Below are positions 1-5,920 of a stretch of 8,278 bases of DNA, piece after piece; position 1 is the stretch's first letter, and each line of letters begins with the position of its first letter. The notes beneath the pieces are model-generated. The model was not told where the DNA came from and ran no database searches. It was given only the letters and a program-made list of their open reading frames with translations. The stretch is from positions 1 through 8,278 of the forward strand of contig JBGZAX010000012.1 in the NCBI GenBank assembly GCA_041844335.1. Reading direction: 5' to 3'. The translations under genes were made by a program, and so were the position numbers. This stretch comes from CAUUFM01 sp041844335. Lineage in GTDB: Bacteria > Bacillota > Clostridia > Lachnospirales > Lachnospiraceae.

Positions 1-1401
1 CAAAATTATTTACTTAATAACAATCCTTATATGAATATCGGTGTACAGGGCAGAAATCATACCGCAAGAGCTATGGCAAAGCAGATGGTGTCAGATATGG
101 ATTTTTCAGGCATGCCCACTAGCGATAAGCTTCAAAAGCACCTTAATCAGATAAATAACAGAGTAAAGACTTTAAATCAAAATCAGGTAAAATACTCTGA
201 TTATAGGCTATCTAATTCAAGTGCAAAAGAATTAGCGGAGCATACTCAGAGCGTTGTAGGCTTATTACACAGTGCGGATTCGCTTAGAGCAAACGGCAAA
301 AACTCCGTATTTAAGGATGTCGGAATTATAAACAGTAATTCATCCGTGGCTGATATTACCCCAAATAAGAGAGTGAGCGGAAACAGAGGATTCGATTTAA
401 AGGTTGATAATATTGCTACCGCACAAAGCAATGTCTTTGCAACCGTCAGCAACGTTGCGGATAAAGTATCTGAAAACAGCGGTTTTACTATAAAAAAAGG
501 TGATAAGAGTTTCAGCTTTAATGTGGCTGCCATTGATCCTGTTACAAACAAAGCTATGAGTAAGCTTGCTTCATTGAACAAGCTGGCTGATGAGGTTAAT
601 AATTCAAAAATCGGAATTAAGGCTGTGGTTGAAAATTCCGCTGACGGAAAAAGTGCCACATTTAAGCTTACATCTGAGAGTACCGGAAAGAAAAACGTAT
701 TTTCAATATCCGATGAAAAAGGCTTGACGGTGTCCAATCAAGAGCTGCAAAAGGCCGAGGATGCCTCATTTGAGGTGAAGTATGACAGCGGCTATTCAAA
801 AAAGATAACATCTGATAAAAATGACATTGAACTTTTCTATGAGGGTGTGAAATTAAAGCTTAAGGAAAAGGGTGAGGCAAATGTAAAATTTGACGGCCTG
901 AATAAAGAAAAGGTCAGACAGGGTGTTAATGATTTGGTGGAAAAGTTAAATGATGTCAACACCAAGCTTATGGAAAGTGACAGGAAAAAACCGGTAGCTG
1001 CAGCCGATAATAAATTTAAGCACATACATAAGGAATTGGAGAATATAGGCATCAAACATGATGAAAAAAGCGGTAAATTTAGTGTAGACAGGGATGCGCT
1101 TGATAGAGCTATGGACAAGGCGGATATTAAAGAGGCTCTTGGCGGAAAAGGAAAGATAGCCGATAAGATAAAAGACATTTCAAATACCTATTTAAGAGAT
1201 ATTAATCGGGTAAACAGAACGCAGAAAACAAATAGTGTTAACAAAGATTTAAATGATCTGCTTAGTAAGAATTTGGATAGAATGAAGAACCGTTCAAATA
1301 GCAGCAGAGAATGGAATAGAGTACAGACATTCCTTCAGATGCATAATTCTTATGGATTTAATATAAATAATCTGTTCGGATCGCCTTTTATGAGCAGATA
1401 A
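1..1401 (+). CDS. FliD-like flagellar-cap-related protein, 5' end outside window
   Basis: The protein resembles the middle and C-terminal parts of FliD, the cap under which flagellin assembles. Counting from the ATG at 31 (456 residues), a beta-rich part with FTIKKGDKSFSFNV (152-165), a helix plus KIGIKAVVEN (193-202) and a TFKLTSESTGKKN stretch (210-222) match the usual FliD pattern. A second repeat follows (247-280), and then LENIGIKHDEKSGKFSVDRDAL (336-357 region) matches the FliD C-terminal domain. The frame has no stop from base 1 to 30 and there is no ribosome binding site before the ATG at 31, so the real start probably lies upstream and the gene is partial here. It has no cysteine, signal peptide or membrane segment in the visible part. 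The Asn/Arg-rich end (391-456) is unlike a normal FliD heptad-repeat tail. Two stops in tandem (TAA TAG) end it. No other flagellar gene is visible, so the role is uncertain. Confidence 0.7.
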   Translation, partial: QNYLLNNNPYMNIGVQGRNHTARAMAKQMVSDMDFSGMPTSDKLQKHLNQINNRVKTLNQNQVKYSDYRLSNSSAKELAEHTQSVVGLLHSADSLRANGKNSVFKDVGIINSNSSVADITPNKRVSGNRGFDLKVDNIATAQSNVFATVSNVADKVSENSGFTIKKGDKSFSFNVAAIDPVTNKAMSKLASLNKLADEVNNSKIGIKAVVENSADGKSATFKLTSESTGKKNVFSISDEKGLTVSNQELQKAEDASFEVKYDSGYSKKITSDKNDIELFYEGVKLKLKEKGEANVKFDGLNKEKVRQGVNDLVEKLNDVNTKLMESDRKKPVAAADNKFKHIHKELENIGIKHDEKSGKFSVDRDALDRAMDKADIKEALGGKGKIADKIKDISNTYLRDINRVNRTQKTNSVNKDLNDLLSKNLDRMKNRSNSSREWNRVQTFLQMHNSYGFNINNLFGSPFMSR

Positions 1402-1434
1402 TAGGGTTTTATTTAAAAAATAGCACTTAAATAT

Positions 1435-1470
1435 AAAAGCTATATGAGATTAACCTCTCCTATAGCTTTT
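1435..1470 (+). terminator. Rho-independent terminator-like hairpin / possible attenuator
   Basis: Arms AAAAGCTATA (1435-1444) and TATAGCTTTT (1461-1470) are perfectly complementary, and GAGA (1446-1449) with TCTC (1456-1459) can extend the stem inward past one mismatch. The T-rich right arm CTTTTATT makes it terminator-like for the upstream gene, and the A-rich left arm makes it usable from both sides. Only 15 bases separate it from the next ribosome binding site. The next gene therefore has no room for its own promoter after the hairpin and would depend on readthrough or a promoter further up. Confidence 0.65.
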
Positions 1471-1485
1471 ATTCAGCTTAAAATC

Positions 1486-1492
1486 AGGAGAG
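1486..1492 (+). promoter_or_regulatory. Ribosome binding site of the 1496 gene, complementary to upstream hairpin
   Basis: AGGAGAG lies three bases before the ATG at 1496 and fixes that start. It is perfectly complementary over seven bases to CTCTCCT at 1455-1461, in the loop and 3' arm of the preceding hairpin. The site could therefore be masked in an alternative fold. The ribosome binding site is clear; the masking is inferred. Confidence 0.7.
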
Positions 1493-1495
1493 AAT

Positions 1496-3109
1496 ATGGG
1501 CATTGATTATACAAATAACGAGTCAAAATATTTATTTTCAACAATGGCCGCAATTTTGAATGACAGAAAACCGATGTCATCTCTTAATAGAGTAAATTGG
1601 GGTACTATTTTTCGCTTATCTAACTTTCATAAGATAGCCAATATTTTATACTATGCTATTTTAGGTAGCGATGAAAATATGTCTAAGGATGTGAGAAAGG
1701 GGTTTTATATTGCCTTCAATGAAGCCCTTTTAAGTCATGACAGAGTATCAAGAGTTCAATCCGCTCTTTTTTGGAAAATGGATAGTGAGGGAATCGGGCT
1801 TGTGGTATTTAGAGGGGCTGATTTTAATGAGCTTTATCCATTTAAAGAAATGGGTCTTGCAGATTCTTTGGAGGTTTATGTTTTGGATGCCGAAAAAACT
1901 AAGGTAGATGAGTTGATGAAAGAGCTTGATTTTACACCATCTCCGATAAAATCGGGAGATTGCATTGTCTATAGCAGAAACCCGAAATGTGAGATTAGAG
2001 TGTTTTTTGGAAATCCTTTTTATGATCATGGGATGAAAAGATACTATAATGATACATTTTCGAATCTTGGTCTTATCGAAAATTATAAGAATATCAGAGG
2101 CTTTGATATTAACAATTATTATATATTTATGATAAGTATGATTGCTAACAATTATGCTCTTAAAAATGTCAGAATAAGACAGCTCCTTGATCTTTGGGTA
2201 TTTCACAAGATCCATAGAGAGGACTTTGACTGGGATTATATAACTCTTGAATTGGACAGACTTCATATTGGAGAAATGGGCAGACGTTTTCTTGAGCTTT
2301 CTTTTATCTGGTTTGATGGTACCGTTCCGCAAAACAGTGAGGATATTGATGTTTATGATACAATGGAAAACTATATTTTATCAAGAGGAGATATAGGATT
2401 TAGAGAGAGCTGCGATTTATTTCCTTTAGTTAAGGAGTTAAATAAGCTGATTTTAGAAGAGCAGGAAAGAATAGAAAAAGAAAATTATAGGAAGTTTTTG
2501 TATCCTGATAAAGAATATATGCAAAGGTTATATCCAAGACTTGCATCTAATGCTTTAGGTTTAAGAATAGCTTATTTTTTAAGAAGAATCAGGCTTATAT
2601 TCGGAACTTCCGACATAGATAAGGATATTGAAAATGTTAAGCAGTTTTACGAACCGCAGAGTGATTATCCATATGATTATTATGAAAATACTGAAAATAA
2701 TGAATTGGAAGAAATCAGTTCGGCTCCACTTGTTGTAGCCGGAGATGTGAGAGTAATGACCGATGTTTTACCGGTTAATATAGGATCCGCGACATCCGTT
2801 AAAACTGTCAGGGAAAATAGTGACGGTTCCGGATCCTCCGGCTTTATAAGTGAACAGCAAATAATGAATCAGTTGTCAAACAGAGAGAAAAATGACAGAC
2901 TTGATGCAGAGGCAGAAAAAAAAGAGAAAAAGAAAAAAAAGGTCAAAAAATCCTCATCTGAGGATAAGAAGTCTGATACGGACGGTAAAACCGACGGAAA
3001 AAAAGATAGAGCTAAGAATTCTAAAAATACTAAGCTGAAAAATAACAGAAGTACAAAGGTAAAGCTCGCATCCAAGTCAAAAAAAAGTGAAAATAATGAT
3101 AAAATTTAA
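1496..3109 (+). CDS. Nucleotidyltransferase-fold protein (NTP_transf_5-like), likely catalytically degenerate, lysine-rich tail
   Basis: A 537-residue protein. Residues 1-370 follow the layout of the uncharacterised NTP_transf_5 family: an N-terminal helical part; VVFRGADFNELYP (103-115), matching the family's K-G-x-x-L...YP segment; a C-terminal helical part with NYALKNVRIRQLLDLWVF (219-236); and an LYPRLASN...RIAYFLRRIRLIF end (345-369). In active members the next strand carries D-x-D and a later strand carries another Asp. Here these read SLEVYV (124-129) and CEIRVF (165-170), so the usual metal-binding acids are changed and the protein may be a pseudoenzyme. Residues about 380-460 look unstructured. 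From 465 to 537 the tail is extremely rich in Lys with Ser and Asp, coded by several A-runs. There is no signal peptide or membrane span. The start has a good AGGAGAG site. It may be co-expressed with the FliD-like gene upstream. The biological role is unknown; the family assignment is by pattern recognition. Confidence 0.6.
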   Translation: MGIDYTNNESKYLFSTMAAILNDRKPMSSLNRVNWGTIFRLSNFHKIANILYYAILGSDENMSKDVRKGFYIAFNEALLSHDRVSRVQSALFWKMDSEGIGLVVFRGADFNELYPFKEMGLADSLEVYVLDAEKTKVDELMKELDFTPSPIKSGDCIVYSRNPKCEIRVFFGNPFYDHGMKRYYNDTFSNLGLIENYKNIRGFDINNYYIFMISMIANNYALKNVRIRQLLDLWVFHKIHREDFDWDYITLELDRLHIGEMGRRFLELSFIWFDGTVPQNSEDIDVYDTMENYILSRGDIGFRESCDLFPLVKELNKLILEEQERIEKENYRKFLYPDKEYMQRLYPRLASNALGLRIAYFLRRIRLIFGTSDIDKDIENVKQFYEPQSDYPYDYYENTENNELEEISSAPLVVAGDVRVMTDVLPVNIGSATSVKTVRENSDGSGSSGFISEQQIMNQLSNREKNDRLDAEAEKKEKKKKKVKKSSSEDKKSDTDGKTDGKKDRAKNSKNTKLKNNRSTKVKLASKSKKSENNDKI

Positions 3110-3114
3110 ATATA

Positions 3115-3130
3115 ATATTATATATAATAT
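3115..3130. repeat. 16-bp AT-only perfect palindrome after the 1496 gene
   Basis: ATATTATA followed by its reverse complement TATAATAT begins six bases after the stop at 3109. It contains only A and T and has no T-run after it, so it would be a weak terminator. It may simply reflect AT richness. Confidence 0.4.
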
Positions 3131-3151
3131 ATAGGGTCAATTTTTATTCTA

Positions 3152-3180
3152 TTGACATTTAGCGGTATAAATGATAGACT
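3152..3180 (+). promoter_or_regulatory. Candidate sigma-A promoter of nrdD
   Basis: TTGACA (3152-3157), a perfect -35 match, is followed after exactly 17 bases by TAGACT (3175-3180), a four-of-six -10 match. Transcription would start near 3187, just before the first NrdR-like box. A second possible -10, TATAAT at 3218-3223, lies between the two boxes but lacks a convincing -35. The -35 is part of a small inverted repeat, GTCAAT (3136-3141) and ATTGAC (3151-3156). Confidence 0.55.
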
Positions 3181-3193
3181 ATACACGGTCATC

Positions 3194-3215
3194 AAACAGC
3201 AATATATTGTTGTTT
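3194..3215. promoter_or_regulatory. NrdR box-like element 1
   Basis: The core CAATATATTG (3200-3209) matches the NrdR box core CWATATATWG at every position. It sits within a 22-base inverted repeat that is perfect except for one G/T pair, from AAACAG to TTGTTT. NrdR is the ATP-cone repressor of ribonucleotide reductase genes, so this place upstream of nrdD is the expected one. The outer bases of the consensus (ACA...TGT) fit only loosely. Confidence 0.6.
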
Positions 3216-3230
3216 AATATAATAGATATG

Positions 3231-3240
3231 CTATATATGG
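3231..3240. promoter_or_regulatory. NrdR box-like element 2, overlapping the nrdD ribosome binding site
   Basis: CTATATATGG matches the NrdR box core at nine of ten positions. It begins 31 bases after the core of element 1, the three-helical-turn spacing typical of paired NrdR boxes. It runs into the GGAGGG ribosome binding site (3239-3244). Confidence 0.5.
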
Positions 3241-3252
3241 AGGGATAAAGAT

Positions 3253-5619
3253 TTGCTTCAGGTTAGAAAAAGAGATAATAATTTAGCAAAATTTGAGATA
3301 TCAAAAATAGAAAATGCCATCAAAAAAGCATTTGATGCAACCGGTGTCAAATATAATGACGACATATTATCGTTGCTTAATTTGAGGGTGACATCGGATT
3401 TTCAATCTCAAATTAAGGGTGATATCATAGATGTAGAGGACATTCAAGACAGCGTTGAAAAGGTGCTTGAAGATGCGGGATACCATAAGACCGCCAAGGC
3501 ATATATTCTCTACCGTAAGCAAAGAGAGAAAATTCGTAACATGAAGTCCACTATTATTGACTATAAGGAAATAGTGGACAGTTACGTTAAGGTGGAGGAT
3601 TGGAGAGTAAAGGAAAATTCTACAGTTACCTATTCGGTAGGAGGTCTTATTTTAAGCAATTCAGGAGCTATTACCGCTAATTACTGGCTGTCGGAAATTT
3701 ATGATGAAGAAATCGGAAACGCACATAGAAATGCGGATATACATATACATGATTTATCCATGCTTACAGGTTATTGTGCCGGTTGGTCGTTAAAACAGCT
3801 TATTAAAGAGGGCTTGGGAGGTATCACGGGCAAGATCACCTCATCTCCGGCAAAGCACTTATCGGTGCTGTGTAATCAAATGGTGAATTTTTTAGGTATT
3901 ATGCAAAATGAGTGGGCGGGAGCTCAGGCTTTTTCATCATTTGATACCTATTTGGCACCTTTTGTAAAGGCGGATGGACTTGATTATGACGGAGTAAAAA
4001 AATGTATAGAATCTTTTGTATACGGGGTGAACACGCCTAGCAGGTGGGGAACACAATCTCCATTTTCAAATATTACACTTGATTGGACAGTGCCTAATGA
4101 TCTCAGAAATGTTAATGCTATTGTCGGCGGGCGCGATATGGACTTTACCTATGGCGATTGTGAAAATGAAATGGCTATGGTAAATAAGGCTTTTATTGAG
4201 ATTATGATAGAGGGTGATGCTAACGGCAGAGGTTTTCAATATCCCATTCCCACTTATTCAATAACTAAGGATTTTGATTGGTCCGATACTGAAAACAACA
4301 GGCTTTTATTTGAAATGACCTCCAAATATGGAACTCCTTATTTTTCAAACTATATAAACAGTGATATGGAACCAAGTGATGTCAGATCTATGTGTTGCAG
4401 GCTCAGGTTGGATCTTAGGGAATTAAGAAAAAAGAGCGGCGGATTTTTTGGAGCGGGAGAGAGTACCGGATCTGTGGGAGTAGTCACTATAAATATGCCA
4501 CGTATGGCTTATTTATCAGAAAATGAAGAAGATTTTATGAAAAGACTGGATAGAATGATGGATATTTCTGCAAGGTCGTTAAAGATAAAAAGAGATATTA
4601 TCACAAAGCTGCTTGAGGAGGGACTTTATCCATATACTAAGCGTTATTTGGGTGACTTTGATAATCATTTTTCCACCATCGGTCTTGTTGGAATGAATGA
4701 GGCGGGACTTAATGCAAAATGGCTTAGAGCGGACATGACAAACAGAGCTACTCAGGAATTTACCAAAAGAGTTTTAACTCATATGAGGGAGCGTCTGTCT
4801 GATTATCAGGAGAAGTATGGCGATCTTTATAATTTAGAGGCCACTCCTGCCGAATCTACAGCTTATCGTTTCGCCAAACACGATGTGTCTAAGTTTAATG
4901 ATATAATTACAGCGGCTTCGGATGACGAAAAGACGCCTTATTATACCAACAGCTCTCATCTGCCTGTAGGCTATACTACCGATATATTTGATGCCATTGA
5001 AATTCAAGACGAGTTGCAGACGCTTTATACCTCAGGCACGGTATTTCATGCCTTTATAGGAGAAAAGCTTCCGAGCTGGAGAGCTGCCGCAAAGCTTGTT
5101 AAGACAATTGCCGGCAACTATAAATTACCTTATTATACCTTATCACCTACATACAGTGTGTGTAAGGAGCATGGTTATCTTAAAGGAGAAGAACCTGTTT
5201 GTCCGATTTGCGGTGAGCCTACAGAGGTTTACAGCAGAATTACAGGCTATTACAGACCTGTTCAGAACTGGAATGATGGAAAAGCGCAAGAATATAAGGA
5301 CAGGACGGCGTACAAGATTCTTGACGGTGTTTTTGCTAAGGAAAACAGTGAAACAATCAGCGAAATGAGAAAAGAGCATATAAATGAAAAAGATAAAGTA
5401 TATCTTTTTGTAACGGAATCTTGTCCGAATTGCAGTATTGCAAAATCAGCCCTTAAGGGAATTGATTATGAGCTTGTCTATGCTGAAAAAAATGCGGAAC
5501 TGTGCAAAAAATTCGAGGTAATGCAGGCACCTACTTTAATTAATATAAATGGCGGAGTTATTGACAGATATCAAAATGCCTCGGAGATTGTCGGGTTTGC
5601 AAAAACAGTTGAGTTATAA
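3253..5619 (+). CDS. nrdD: Anaerobic (class III) ribonucleoside-triphosphate reductase with fused C-terminal redoxin domain
   Basis: NrdD makes deoxyribonucleoside triphosphates from ribonucleoside triphosphates without oxygen, in the cytoplasm, using a glycyl radical installed by the radical-SAM activase NrdG. The 788-residue protein starts with an ATP cone (about 1-95), the allosteric domain. The catalytic barrel follows, with C175 (TGYCAGW) and the finger-loop pair C381-C382 (MCCRLRLD) as likely thiyl/redox cysteines. Near the end is a zinc site C637-x2-H640...C650-x2-C653, then the radical motif RITGY with G665. Residues about 713-788 form an extra thioredoxin-fold domain with CPNC (724-727), a cis-Pro-type QAPT (758-761) and a GG turn (767-768). 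This suggests a built-in electron donor, in line with the NrdD subtype that uses a redoxin rather than formate. The start is TTG, set by GGAGGG eight bases upstream and by the ATP-cone N-terminus. Two NrdR-like boxes precede it. No nrdG lies beside it. Confidence 0.93.
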   Translation: MLQVRKRDNNLAKFEISKIENAIKKAFDATGVKYNDDILSLLNLRVTSDFQSQIKGDIIDVEDIQDSVEKVLEDAGYHKTAKAYILYRKQREKIRNMKSTIIDYKEIVDSYVKVEDWRVKENSTVTYSVGGLILSNSGAITANYWLSEIYDEEIGNAHRNADIHIHDLSMLTGYCAGWSLKQLIKEGLGGITGKITSSPAKHLSVLCNQMVNFLGIMQNEWAGAQAFSSFDTYLAPFVKADGLDYDGVKKCIESFVYGVNTPSRWGTQSPFSNITLDWTVPNDLRNVNAIVGGRDMDFTYGDCENEMAMVNKAFIEIMIEGDANGRGFQYPIPTYSITKDFDWSDTENNRLLFEMTSKYGTPYFSNYINSDMEPSDVRSMCCRLRLDLRELRKKSGGFFGAGESTGSVGVVTINMPRMAYLSENEEDFMKRLDRMMDISARSLKIKRDIITKLLEEGLYPYTKRYLGDFDNHFSTIGLVGMNEAGLNAKWLRADMTNRATQEFTKRVLTHMRERLSDYQEKYGDLYNLEATPAESTAYRFAKHDVSKFNDIITAASDDEKTPYYTNSSHLPVGYTTDIFDAIEIQDELQTLYTSGTVFHAFIGEKLPSWRAAAKLVKTIAGNYKLPYYTLSPTYSVCKEHGYLKGEEPVCPICGEPTEVYSRITGYYRPVQNWNDGKAQEYKDRTAYKILDGVFAKENSETISEMRKEHINEKDKVYLFVTESCPNCSIAKSALKGIDYELVYAEKNAELCKKFEVMQAPTLININGGVIDRYQNASEIVGFAKTVEL

Positions 5620-5661
5620 TTAAAAATGAATTTTATATCCTTTTGTTTTAAGTGCGGGTAC

Positions 5662-5810
5662 TATAATATGTTTGAGAAGCAAGCTTGGAGGCGATAATTA
5701 CCTTGTATCTTAGCAAGGTTGGCAGATCCCTATGTTATCGGCGTATCAAGATGGTTTTTCTCAGCATTTCAGCTTACTACAAATCTGCCGCAGTTTTCAT
5801 TCATTTTTTC
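5662..5810 (+). ncRNA. Candidate structured RNA between nrdD and the secreted protein gene
   Basis: A TATAAT (5662-5667) would start transcription near 5673, although no good -35 is seen. From there four nested stems can form: TGAGAA 5673-5678 with TTCTCA 5758-5763; CTTG 5684-5687 with CAAG 5747-5750; CGATAA 5692-5697 with TTATCG 5735-5740; CCTTG 5701-5705 with CAAGG 5714-5718. GGCAGAT (5721-5727), in the internal loop, is perfectly complementary to ATCTGCC (5783-5789), which would make a pseudoknot or a switching helix. T-rich sequence follows (5793-5809). I do not recognise a riboswitch, 6S, SRP or other known class. It could be a small RNA, a leader for the 5921 gene, or an nrdD 3' element. 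No plausible open frame with a ribosome binding site covers it. Confidence 0.4.
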
Positions 5811-5920
5811 GGAGATTTTTAAAGGTCTGATATGTATAATCATAATCAAGCTAGGGAAGCAACATTGTGTTGTGGTAAGCTAAAAAACATATTATAATTA
5901 AATAAAAGGAGATTATCAAA
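5811..5920 (+). promoter_or_regulatory. Promoter region of the 5921 gene with a hairpin
   Basis: Two TATAAT boxes are present, at 5835-5840 and 5893-5898. The second is 17 bases after TTGTGG (5870-5875), a weak -35. A hairpin GCAACA/TGTTGT (5859-5864 and 5868-5873, loop TTG, one G/T pair) overlaps that -35. It is flanked by two direct copies of AAGCTA (5848-5853 and 5877-5882). Use of the second box gives a leader of only about 16 bases; use of the first places the hairpin in the mRNA. The ribosome binding site AAGGAG (5906-5911) lies nine bases before the ATG. Confidence 0.35.

Noticed and set aside
837..1178. Minus-strand open frame inside the FliD-like gene (and a similar one at 246-737)
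   Set aside because: These are Ser/Phe/Leu-rich mirror translations of a Lys/Asp/Asn-rich gene, without ribosome binding sites or recognisable domains.
1748..2332. Minus-strand 194-codon open frame inside the nucleotidyltransferase-like gene
   Set aside because: It is fully contained in a well-supported plus-strand gene, has no start signal, and its composition is typical of an antisense shadow.
2911..3109. Frameshift or sequencing error as the source of the lysine-rich tail
   Set aside because: The frame stays open through several A-runs and keeps a consistent Lys/Ser/Asp composition to a normal stop, so a real tail is more likely, although an indel in an A-run cannot be excluded.
5096..5379. 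Small open frames on both strands over the 3' part of nrdD
   Set aside because: They overlap the zinc site and glycyl-radical region, whose motifs are clear in the nrdD frame.
5620..5660. Rho-independent terminator directly after nrdD
   Set aside because: Only a five-pair AT hairpin (TAAAA/TTTTA) without GC pairs was found, too weak to call.
5668..5697. Nine-codon open frame (MFEKQAWRR) as a leader peptide
   Set aside because: It has no ribosome binding site, and it lies within the structured RNA segment.
5732..5830. Thirty-two-codon open frame between nrdD and the secreted protein gene
   Set aside because: It has no ribosome binding site and a composition that looks incidental. A stop at 5711 separates it from the open frame upstream. 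A decayed gene cannot be excluded but is not supported.
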